Below, piece after piece: positions 36,518 to 48,595 of a DNA stretch of 64,000 nucleotides. Position 1 is the stretch's first letter; every line of letters starts with the position of its first letter. A program made the translations under genes and the position numbers. The notes under the pieces were generated by a model that had not been told where the DNA came from, searched no databases, and saw nothing but the letters and a program-made list of their open reading frames with translations. The DNA comes from Thuidium tamariscinum (lineage: Eukaryota > Streptophyta > Bryopsida > Hypnales > Thuidiaceae): contig OX344751.2 of NCBI GenBank assembly GCA_947034885.2, forward strand, positions 11,036,001 through 11,100,000. Direction: 5' to 3'.

Positions 36518-39500
36518 TAGTGATCAAATTTAGGTTCAAGAAAGATCTTTGAACTGACTTAAAGATGTATGGAGTTACAAACGTATTCCAGCGTAGATGA
36601 AAAGAATATGTTATTTTTCTTTATTGAGGCGCTTCAAAAATAAGTCCCTCCCAATCATAGAGACCCAATTCTATTTTTCTTAAAATCCTACACATTTAGA
36701 GAAAATCATATCTACAACCACGAGATGAAGATATTGAACATTGATATTACAAAGCAATCGAATGTTTTTATAGCTCTTTGAAACATCTTCATATATACTT
36801 CAAAATACATCACATCTACCCAACTAATTCAATGATGACTGAAGATTTCTATTCTCTCAAATTTTCAATCATAATAGCAAATTAAAAGATTTATGAAATA
36901 CTATGCACAACTACCTAGAATTGTACGTTATTTGACTTCCACATGTTATGGGATTTCTTTCTATTTGAAATTGCAACACATCTATATCTAAACAAATTCA
37001 ATCCTTAGTTACCTTTATTATCTTCTTGATTTGTTGTTGGATTTCTTATTTTTATATATACATAAGAGGTGTGCTACAGTAATTTTCATCTACATAAACC
37101 ATGTTGTATTTTATAAATGTCTACCTATATAAAACAAAATAACTAAAGTATCAAAATGTTAGGTGCTTAAATTTAAAAGTAAAAGCATTCATTTATATTC
37201 CTTTCTTTTACATTTTTTTTTCTTTTGGGACATGAAAGGTAGGGCACATTGTTTGTATAGTTAGTACAGGATACTAAAGGACATCCTCCCTAGCCAACAC
37301 TGTAACTTCAATTGATTTCAAATTACTTAAGATTTATGAATAAGGTAGTCTAACCTATTATACATGTTACAAAGTTTTTTTGACGTTAAGAACATTTTAA
37401 CATTTCATCTACGATTTTTGAGAATAACATTCATGTACCTATAAAGGTCCAGGTATCTTCATATTGCTTATACAAAAAAAATATTACAATTTCCTATTCT
37501 TGGAATTTTACACAATCATATAAAACACATAAAGTTTTAGAATTCAACTTCTTCCCAAAATCTCTATTTTTTGTCAACAACAAAGTTCAAGTACAACATG
37601 ACTACAAATCAAGTGCACTTCAAATCGCCTATTTACACGCTGCAGGAAACTGTTATAGTCCCCAAGCATGTATGAACAAAACTTCTAACAACCCAACGTT
37701 CATATGTCATAAGATTGTGAAAGCAAATGTATGATGATCTATAATAGTCATACATACTTAAGACACTTACAGTTTCAAATAATTAGTACATGTAGTTGGG
37801 AAAAATTGTTTTGAAATTCACTTAAAGAAATGACGGATTAAATTTTGAGGAGTCATATATTGATTAGAGTTATGTAGTCCCAGCCCTTCAACTTAATATT
37901 CTTTTAGCAACCACATTTTCAAATTCTACACATGTAATCAAAATTGGAAGGTTCAAAATTACATTTAAAGTTTCTATACCCTTATAATTAAAAAAAAGCT
38001 TAGAAAAATATGAAACCACCTGGATTAGATGTCAATTCTACTTGTTTTTCAAGGTAAGTTTACTGAAAAATATTTTAAGAGGTTTTACCTCCCTGAAATT
38101 CTGTTTCAGCCCTTAAATGGTCCATTATAGGACCTCTTACCTTAGCTGCGGTTTTTATGTGAAATGTTGGCAAACAATCCCAAGCTAGTAAGGTTTCTCG
38201 TGACAAGAAATCGGTATCCGCATCTTCTTAAACCGCAAAATTGTTCACCTAACCAATACTTCAACTCCAATTAAGCTCAAATGACTTAAGATTTATGGCA
38301 AAAGGTACTAAACACCATTATACATCTTACAAATTTTTTATGACATTAAAAAAAAAGGTAACCACTTTTGTTCAATACATTTTAAAGACTAAGATAAAAG
38401 TTCTTAGATGTACTCTACTTCTTTCCAGACTTTGATTAGAATTTCTCTTAGTACAAATTTAAGTACATAGAAGCTTGGGAAACTTATTTTTTCTGAAAGT
38501 CAATGTAGTCCAACTTAACTTTAGTAGCTCTAATGGGAGGAAGAACGCAACAGAAATCAAAGTCCCTGAATTATAGTTATTTTGTTATTAGCAATGCAAT
38601 GTTCCATAAATTAGTGTTTTTTCCATGTTCCTTTATATTGTAATCCAAATTCATTGGTACATTGCGTTCTTGAACATTACACATTCATCCTATAATCTCT
38701 CTATACCAAACACAAAAAAAAATTTAAACTTCATAAGTACCACAATGTGCTACAACTTCAGCTACATTTCTATTCATAGTCATGTATAGGACCTATAGAT
38801 TACTTCAATTAAGGTCTAACATTTTTTTCCTAAAATATGGTGCTCCTAAAAATCATAATTACTACAAAATTAGCCCCAAATCTAATATATAACTTATGAA
38901 CATGGATACAAATAGAGAAATGAAGATACTCATTTGAAATACAAACGTACTAACCAGGGACTAAATTGGTGATTTCTTCTCCTTGTTTAATGAACGCAAC
39001 ACTTGAATTACTTGTAACTTCCAATTGCAAATGCTCTACACCAGACACATATGAGGAAATTGTTAGTAAGACTTACAGAAGTTTATTCCACCAAATTGGA
39101 ATACAATTCATTTGAGTCCTCTTCTCTCAAACCATCGCAAGCAAAAAACGGCTTATGAAAATGTAATTGACATTGCGAATACCACGACGCTATTGACATG
39201 TATAGAATAGCAAATGAGTGAGGACAAATACCAAGAACTTCAAAGTTAAAATAAGAGAATTCACAACACCTTCCTAATACTAGTAGACATTGAATAAGGC
39301 ATAACACTCCTATAACAATGATATGGACAACTCTACATGTGTCAAACTAAAAAACAAAGAATGCGTACTCTATTTCTATAAGATATTGTCATGGGCTCGC
39401 ACATGTCTACATCTTCTATTTCCCCAAAAAAAATAGGACTATAGAGACTCATACATTAATCATTGCCAAAAACATTAAAAGACTCATTAAAAAAATGTCA

Positions 39501-42100
39501 TTTGCTTAATAGATAGGCTTTAAATAATGAATACCTTTTTAGTAGATGTACTAAAAAGTAATTTTTTTAAAAATATACATATTCATTATAAGGTATAGTC
39601 AAGTATCCACGGACTGTTTCTCTTTTTTTCTCATTCAATTGAAAATATATATTTTTTAATCCATTAGCACTTGAATAAATCCTTCTTTTATTTTCTAAAC
39701 ATTTTTGCTCACACCTAAATAACTACATTATAATTTACCTCAACATCAATAAATCCATGAATCAAGAACTTTTCAAGAAGAATTACTTAAAAAGGTTTAA
39801 TGGATGAGAAGTTCTATAATAAAGAAAAACGTTGAGACCTCCTTGGTAATTTATCCAACATTAGGATACCAAAGCTTTAAGAATTAAAATCTAATTCTTC
39901 CACATCATCTTCTATGCAAAATTATATAATCAATAAACTTGAATAGGATAGATAATAAATTGATTTGATCTCTCTTTTAACTATGATATAAGATGCTAAA
40001 GTTGTCATTCTAAATAGTTTCCATACAAGGGGTTGTTCTGTGGTTTTCAAAGCATAATCATAGGGCTTCGAACCAAATTGGAAGACTTCAAACAGTAGCT
40101 GTAAGTTCTAAGCACTTCTTGGCTATGTAATTCATAATCATTTCAATTTCTAGAGTTTACTCAAAGAAAATTTAAAATACTCATATTTCTTATTGTTTTG
40201 CACTTGAGAAAATGTTGAAGTACGTCATATATCTTATGATTTAACCCACATTCCTTTGAGATCAAGTAATGTTGGTTTTACCTATAATTAGAATTTGAAA
40301 TTGCAAATATGAATTCTTTTTTTCCAAATGTTTTCTTGTATGACATATGTAAAATGAATGACCCCATTCATTGCCTTATTAAATTCAATCTTGTAGAAAC
40401 TCTATTAAATTTGTATTGGATTGCATGTGAGCAAAGACCATATGAACATGGCACATAGAAGAGGGCTCTTAATCCCAAAATGACTCTAGAATTTCCTGGG
40501 CTTCTAGATATTTGCTCTAAATTAAACAAAAAGTAAATATTTTAATAAGTTGTATCAATTTTTTTAAAATTGTAACCGTATAAAATCAAACTAGACATGT
40601 TAGAGATCACATTAGAAAAGAAAACACAACAATATCTCTTACGGATTGGAAGATTATAATGTTTCATCATGAGGGTGTTAAAATTGTGACAGTGATTTGA
40701 AGTCTTTTAATCCTTTTTTCACATGTTGAATCTAAAAAGTTGGTCACCAGAAATTATGATGTTAAAGATCCTAACATGCATAACCCCAATAAATTCATAG
40801 CTTGTCAAAATCTACTCTACAATTTTTTTATATGAGTTTCTAATAAGATTTTTTCTCAAAGATCTAGTGTATTTGAGGCTCATTCTCAAGAGCCCTCAAC
40901 ACTACAAAAGTCAAGATTGCACTAGACACCGGTGCACAAAATCTTAAATAGAAAAATCACATTTGTACATTTTGAACAAGGCGTGAATTTTTTTCGAACT
41001 AAGCATAGATGGGTCTTAAAGAGCCTATGATCACAAACACAGACCTACACCATTTTGTGTTTAAAATTTCTTAACTAATTCAATAATACTTCAAAAAATG
41101 TGAAATAACCTGTGTTACATTTGGTCTTTATTTCCCTTTCACTGAAAAATAAGGTAAATATATTTACATCTCAAGAGTCACATGAAATGACACATCCGTG
41201 CTTAGATGGTCGCTTCCTAAGGCTCTTTCCTTACTTATATTGACAATGTTCAGATTGATAAGATGTAGCACCAAAGACTGTCATAACCAACATCAGCGCT
41301 TATGAATGACCCAACAGCCACTTTGGATGACAACTAATACCGATGAAGATTGTGGATCATTAAGACACAACAAACAAGACACTGCTACTTTAATATAGTT
41401 ATTTGTAAAGTCCCCCCACTATAGGCATGACTTTTTCTGAATTTAAAAAGGCAATTATAGTTGAAGCAACAAACTTCTTTGTAGGAAACTTATGTCATAT
41501 GACTTCAAAAGTGGGGACCAAACTTTTGTAGTCACCATTTTGATGGAAAACTAAGTTTCATACCAACTTTTAATTCAACTTCTTTAACTCAACCAACTTT
41601 TTGACAAAACTCATGGGTTTAAATCCCAATTTAGGGTAATTCATGAATAACTCAAAGATACATATATTTTCATATCCGCATCTTGTTCTGGTTATTTGCA
41701 AGGTGCCTTACCAACACCAATAATTTCAACTACTGAAATGAAATTGACACCTTCATTAACACTCCAGAAATGTGAGAGTGTTTAACACCATCATGGACAC
41801 AATGAGGACAATTACAAGCATATTACCAACTTCTGATTTGAACTTCTTCATATACTTAGTCAATGTCCAAAGAAATATGCTTCATTGTTAAAAAATTGTC
41901 TTCGACAACTTACCATCAAGAAAGATCCATAGAGAAACTCATTTCTGTCTCTGTTTAATAATAGTGAGTATGGTCAATGGGTTGCCGATATTGCTGACAA
42001 TCAGTGCTCTTCCTTAGCTTCAATGTGAAGCAAATATCTCTGTTTGAGTGCCTTTGGTGTGTCGATAAGTTGCTTGAGTCGGTTTGCGTTGCCGCCAATT
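36518..42100. other. AT-rich interior of the giant element, no gene
   Basis: No coding support. A stretch at about 37996-38150 repeats, at about 85% by eye, the DNA at 52398-52548 outside the element. Both contain gttagatgtcaattctactt-like and ctccctgaaattctgtttca and end at an inverted TAAGGTAMGAGGTC terminus, so this is a dispersed transposon family. Two related 120-base stretches lie at about 37290-37410 and 38250-38370. Confidence 0.5.
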
Positions 42101-43950
42101 CTGGACAAGGATTCCAGCGTTCTAAACGTTAATTTGCAATTACACAGAAGCTAGTGCAGAGGCAAGGGCTACATACATACTGCTAGATGACATTCAGCTG
42201 TACCTTCCATTCTATCAATCACTTGCAAAATTTTGGGGACAAGGACAGCGACCAAGAACTTCAATTCCAAAGTAAAGAAAAAGCAAGTACGACAACATAA
42301 ACAATACCACCACAGGCACAACCATAAACAAGCAAGTAGGAACAACAAAAAGACCAATACCTCAGCCACAACCACAAATGAAGAGTGAATCAAACAAGAA
42401 TGCAACAGGTTGAGGCAAACATCAAGCACACAGCAAGTGGAAAACAAACTATCAAGCAAGCACCAAGGTATGTCACTTATGCAAAATCAATCACTTCTGT
42501 TAGATCAGTCATCTCAATGTGTAACAATATAAAATTGACATAACTTCTGCGTACAAACTCCCAGGCAAGGAGAGGCTGGGGAGTGAATCACACAAAAACA
42601 GGCAATGCTACTATCAGGAGCTTGAATAAGCCCTTTCACGAATTCCGCTAAGTAGACTAGAAGTTGCGACATTGAAAACGTAAGAACATGAAGCCTCGCT
42701 ATGACAAATTTCAGCCTTTGTTCACCTGATCACTAATCCTATCCCAACTGATATTGTTGAAGTGACGGACCTTGCGTACATCTTGCATTGACAAGTATCG
42801 ACCCGAACTCCAGTATCTAAGTTGAGGTATGGTACACCCCAGTCTAAAAACCGCAGAGAAAAAAAAAAACAATCACCGGCTCACCGCGAACCCACGGGCG
42901 GACTTCCGTCGAAGTACTTTCCAGCGACCTTTCCCACGCAAGCTCGACCAGGAGTAACGGGGAACTCCAAAGCCGCAAGGGTTCCGCGAGAAGGAAGCTG
43001 GGTCCGACTGGCCTGTCCTGTGAGCCTCGTCCAGCTCCGCGCCGCCCAGGCTCCCGCCGACCTGACACACACGCGTCACGCGTGGGCCACCGGAAAAGCC
43101 GGAGAAGAATCTCCGCGCTCCTCCTGGCCTGTCGTCGGAGCCTCTTCAGACGTCGTACCGCCCAACGCCCAGCGCCCGCTGCCCAGCTCCCGCCGACCTA
43201 ATCCACAGGCAGCGTCCCCGGATTATGGTGAATGAATCTATGCGACCTATAGCAGACAGCGTAGTACACTCAAGATGCAAAACAACGGGTCATCCTCTTT
43301 TGATGAAAATCACAAGTTGAGGAAAAGCACAAGTTCCTCACCAGCAAACCTTAATCCACAGGTGTACAGAAATGCAAGCTCCAGAAGCGGTAAATGAGCT
43401 CAGGTACTTGCTGACAGCCCTGCGACTCAGAAAATTGCCCCGCTCAGTCAGTGCGATGTTGCAATACCTAATTGAAAATCTCACTCCCGTACAAAGGTAG
43501 GGTTAAGAAATTCAAGAAGAAGGAGCTATTTCTGAATCTGAAATCAACATAAGAACCTACTTCACTCAAATTCTGCTCATATGATAGAATCACCTTGGAA
43601 CAGGAGACCTTGGGCGCACAAGGACGGGAGCAGGAGGGAAGCAAGAGCGAAGTAGCCAGGGAGAACACTGTAGCACTTCGGCGGCAGAGGAAGGAGGCAA
43701 GGGTTAGCAGCAAACGCTAAGCCAGGGACGTCAGCAGTAGACACAGACTCGCAAGGACAATCGGAGAGAATGGAAAGCAGAGAAGAAGACGACCATCGGC
43801 GGGGGAGAAGAAGAGCCGAAGACCGCGTCGGAATCGAAGGCGAACCCTTCTCCGACCCCGCGCGGCCGCGCGGGGTCCAAGAGGTGAGTGAGTCCGGAGG
43901 TCCCAATTGGCCTTTTTTTTTCCAGTTGATCGACCAGTGAAGCTGAAACT
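42100..43950. other. GC-rich island inside the giant element
   Basis: About 42820-43250 and 43580-43900 are markedly GC-rich (accaccggaaaagccggag-like) amid AT-rich DNA, with open frames on both strands (for example 43906-43577 on -), none with a recognisable domain. Donor-like CACCAAG/gtatgt occurs at about 42468. It could be a captured host gene fragment, a promoter with leader exon, or a remnant of another element. It lies roughly mid-way between the two divergent element genes. Confidence 0.35.
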
Positions 43951-44009
43951 GCTGGACCGTTTCGAAGAAAGTTAGAGTCTTTCAATCTGTAAGTTAATAA
44001 GAACCCCAT

Positions 44010-44146
44010 TTGTTATTTGTTATTTGTTATTTGTTATTTGTTATTTGTTATTTGTTATTTGTTATTTGTTATTTATACCTTTCGTATCCCATTCATACAA
44101 TCCGTTATTTGTTATTTATACCTTTCGTATCCCATTCATACAATCC
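44010..44146 (+). repeat. GTTATTT tandem array and a duplicated 43-base unit
   Basis: About eight to nine uninterrupted copies of the 7-mer GTTATTT run from 44012 to about 44074. Then a 43-base unit (two GTTATTT-type copies plus atacctttcgtatcccattc and acaatcc) is present twice, at 44061-44103 and 44104-44146. The 7-base period resembles plant telomere repeats in length but not in sequence. Confidence 0.85.
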
Positions 44147-44477
44147 TTATGGGTTTTTTCCCCTTCTTATCCCTTGTTTGATGCCCAAAGAATGTGCTGT
44201 AATTATTTGTTTATGGCCGATTTTGAAATTCAGTTGATTTTGAAATAAGGTTATCTTCATAAGGTGATTTCTTGAGATTTTTCTTGTTCTTCAATTCTAG
44301 TTTTTCAAATTTCCGAATTAGGTTTTGAACTATTATCAATGGAAGTCAAGCACTTGATGTACTTACACATTTGTAACTTTAGATAATTATGTAAACTAGG
44401 TATAACAAATAAAACTCTCGGATAGAACAAAAACTTTATAAAGGATTTTTGAAAATTAGGATGACTTTCACCAAGCA

Positions 44478-45709
44478 TTAACCCTTGAACCCCTGAATAG
44501 CATTTTTTGAGAATATAAATTTTGGGGGCGGCTCACTACGGATGGCATTTTTATTGTTTTTCTTTGAAATTTTGATACAATGTGTGTCCGAGGAGTAGCT
44601 TTAAGGCCCAAAAATTTTAATAACTTTTGACTTTGTAGATAGAAAGTTATGGCATGATCTCTCACTTTGTTTGCTCGGTGGTCACCAAGCATGAACCCCT
44701 AAACCCCTGAATAGCGTTTTTTGAGAATATAAATTTTTGGGGTAGCTCACTATGGATGGCATTTTTATTGTTTTTCTTTGAAATTTTGTTACAATGTGTA
44801 TCCAAGGAGTAGCTTTAAGGCCCAAAATTTTTAATAACTTTTGACTTTGTAGATAGAAAGTTATGGCATGATCTGTCACTTTGTTTGCTCGTTGGGCAAC
44901 CCGCGCAGCTGAAAAAACTTTTTCAAAAAAACTTATTTTTGGAAAATGAAATTTCAAATTGATTCTTTAGGTTTATACAGACATGGGAAGCTTTGAATGA
45001 ATCCATTCTGATCAATGAGTCAAAAGTTATGAAGATTTTGAGTTTGGGGTAGTTTGCGGCCATTTACAGAATCTCTACAGTACAAAAAAAGTTTGAAATT
45101 CTTCATTTAATTCAATTTTGTATATTTTTGGAGAAAAATAAAAACAAAGGGTGTAGATTGTTTATTACAACATTTTACCCATTGGAATTGAAAATTTTCA
45201 ATTCTATGAATAAAATGTTCACAATTTAGTATTTTGGCTTAGTTTTTACTTCTTTCTACTTACTTATTTTTTCCTATATGTTGTACAATTCCAAATGGTT
45301 TTAAATTTTTTGAGAATGTAGCCAACTTGCATTGAAGTATGAATTCAAAGAATAAGCACCATTCTAAATTTTTTTTCACACAAATGTGGCCTGGGGAAGT
45401 GCAGTTGCCCGGATTTTCACAGGGATAAAAAAACTTTTTTATGTCAATTCAAATGCTTATATCCTGCAATCTACACAGTGGAAATTTCTGAAATTTTTTC
45501 CACATGTTTACAAACCACCTTACTACAAGATCCTACGGTTTTATGAGTCTTTTTTTTTTAAAACTATGCTCTAGTGTTAGAAATGGTAGTTCTGGAGCAT
45601 TTCTTTGGTGAAAACGACGTTCAAGGCTTTAGGGGTTAAGAAGACAGAAAAAGTATTGTAGAATGTATTCATCGTCCAGGAATCGGACGTTGGCACGCTT
45701 CAGGGTTAA
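44478..45709. mobile_element. Composite TTAACCC-ended element(s) inside the giant element
   Basis: TTAACCCTTGAACCCC starts at 44478. The right side has two candidate ends, CTTTAGGGGTTAA to 45639 and CTTCAGGGTTAA to 45709. A 215-220-base unit is tandemly repeated (about 44475-44690 and 44694-44910), both copies carrying gcttta-type and acttttgactttgtagatag motifs. The same sequence appears as long inverted arms at 57092-57610, so this is one repeat family with TTAA-CCC termini. No coding frame. Confidence 0.55.
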
Positions 45710-48574
45710 TCCTATGGAGGAATAATCTTGGAACACTCACTTCGAGCGTAGTTGTTGAAAACTCAATACTCTGTCATTTTGGATGTACATATGTATGATA
45801 AATATTTTAGAATAATAAACAAAGAAGGAAGTGCATGTCATGGTCTTCATAGATAATGTAGATGTTCTTAACCAAAAATGATTTTCATGAGAGTTCTTGA
45901 AGAAGAATTGGAGGACAGTTCTATAAAAAGTTAGTTTAAAGAGCATGTCATGAATAGTAGTTTCATCTGCAATGAACATTTTTGAATATTGTAAAGTACA
46001 TGATTGCAATGGTTACAGAAAGCATGATTTTTGCAAAGAATTTTAAGGAATTCAAAGATCAGTAATTGCAATCTTCTACAACATGTAAAATTTCAGTGCA
46101 ATTCATGGAACAATCAAAGCCCGCAAGAACTTTGTAGGGTTTACTCAATTTAGATGTTTGTGAAGCCTATAGTCATTGAATACGAAATTGTAAATAATAA
46201 AAAAAAATTTATTGTTTTTAAAGAAATATATGAAGTATATATATATTTTGCCAAGCGAACTGCTTTTTGGACTTAGTGTGGTATAAATTTTTTTTCTAAA
46301 TTCCTATTGAAATACAAATTATGTTTTTGAAAAGGTAATCTGATTTCCTATCTTCAAAAAAAGTTTTAGAAAATCATAGCAAAACTATAGGTTACAATAG
46401 AATGTCTAGAATTCGAACTGTCCCTGTAGGGGACATCAGTCCTCTATGTTTTAGAAGGCTGTTGTAGAGCAACATCTATGAAATACAATGAATAGCTAAA
46501 TAAATATTATGTCTTATATGTTGCCTAAAATGCACAAATCCCAATGGTCCAATTTCTTTAACAAGTGAAGTAAACAATGCAGTTTTTTTTTTAGGTTTAG
46601 TAAAAATTGTAGTGAAAATTTAATGCATGAGGTCATGTTGTGAATAAAATTATTGAATTCACCAAGAAACAAGTTTTTAAATAATTTTTCTCATTCAAAT
46701 CTTTATGAAATGATTTAAAGCTTTCCATATAGAAAGAAACATAATTCATGAATTTTTTTTTAAAAAATTTTAGAAGTTTTCGTAAGAAACAGTTATTGTT
46801 TTTCTCTTGATGTGGTCTATGTCGATGAGTCCTATGAATTTATTAAAAAAAATTCTTGAACAAAATGAAGTATGAAAAACTTGAAGAACTATGAAAATAT
46901 TGTGTTTCATGAAAAGAAGACCTAAAGGTTTTTGACTCTAATAGACACTTGGATGTCAAGTCCTTTGAAAGTATTAGAAAAATTCAAGAAAATAACATGA
47001 ATTCATGCAATTTGTTGAACCTTAAGGTGCTCCCCTTCAACCATTTTCATCTTCGAGAAAAGTACTGTATCTTCTCTACAAGTGTACGTTGGTACTGTTT
47101 CTTGTGCACATGAAGGAGGTGGATTATTCACTATTAATTTTTTTATTATTTGGTCTTGTGTAATAGTTGCAAATGTTTGTACAGGCCAATTGTGAGCTTC
47201 AAATTTTCATTTTGGGGTGCAAAGAAGGACCCTGAACCCCACAAATAGCAAAAGTAGACATCCAATCGCGGGTTGTTTTAGAATAGTGAGATAATATTTA
47301 GGAATTAGAAAAAAATAATTTATGTTTGGAACTTGTAAGTGTACCTTCATTTCAAGTTCTAAATGAATTGGTGAAATGATGCGAAGTTGTGAGTAAGGAA
47401 ACACCTGTCTAAGGGCAAAGGGAAAAGAAATGAGACAGACTGTTCTTGTAGTCATTTGATACTTTGAACGTGAAATCTTTTGAGGTTGCTACATCTCCTT
47501 TATTTTGAGCATACTTCGGCCTAACTTTTGGTTGTAAGCACTAATGGAAAGAAGATTCAAAATCCCATGCAGAACACCTTTTTGTATATGTTCAAAGAAA
47601 GTTTCATAAAATGAGGATGAATTAGGGCTTGTCGATACTTAATTGTGCCGAAATTATTCTTCTCGAAATAAAAGAATTCCGCAATGTACTTAAAATATGA
47701 ATGACAAGAAGTGCTAGAAGACACATTATCCAAAAAAAAAATACCTTTAAAAACATCATGCTGTCAAAATGGGTGGAAATAGGGAAAAGAAATTGCGCTT
47801 GTTTCGACAAGTACGGATTCAAATTCAATCGAGGACCCCAATGATCGCTATTTTGAAGGTCTCATATGAAGGTTCAAAATTTATGTAATGTTTGTTTTCT
47901 GATGTCATACCTTCATTTTATACTTAAAGTAATAAAATTTAAAAAGTGATTAAAAATGATGAATTACCTAATTATGATTTGTATACCAATTCTTGTGATT
48001 GTTCTCAAATATATATTGTCATCTTATACGTGTGAATGCTGTCAATGGTGTAGTTGAGCTCAAAAATCACTTGTGTAGCGTAAAAATTTCCTTATCAAGG
48101 TAGTCGAGGTTATAGTCGAAAAGCATCAACATGGACAACTGCTTAGTGTGTTCTCACTTGTCTATAATTAGGTAGACTCACAAGTTCTATACAAGTTTAT
48201 TAAATGATTGTATTATAAGTAGTAATGAAAAAAAAACCTAACATTTTATAATAGAAGTGGTAGTAGAAACTATGTTCAAATAAAGGAGAGTCATAGAAGT
48301 GATGAAAATCCTGTACATGGCACTGTTCCGAATGTATTTTCCAATATAAAGAGAAACAATGGTTTATAGAATTAGAAAAGTTGCCTTCACTGAGTAACAA
48401 AGAGTGTGGCAATGAACATAGCCTACCTATAATTTCTTATACTTTTAATGATTATAATGGTCATTGATGATTGTTTTATAGAAAACAAAAGTAAATTTGA
48501 AGGGCATGTCCTTTAATAAGTACTTGAATTTCTCTGTGGAATTGCAATTTCATTAGGAATTCTTAAAAAAATGA
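45710..48574. other. AT-rich interior of the giant element, no gene
   Basis: Only short chance frames are seen. The stretch may include the 5' leader or upstream exons of the transposase gene, but no convincing exon is visible. Confidence 0.45.
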
Positions 48575-48595
48575 AATGTTATTTACATTGAGTAC

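Noticed and set aside
42822..43235. 137-codon frame on +
   Set aside because: It lies in the GC-rich island where stops are rare on both strands; no domain and several overlapping frames.
44010..44080. Possible interstitial telomere repeat
   Set aside because: The unit is GTTATTT, not the plant TTTAGGG or TTAGGG, so only the period matches.
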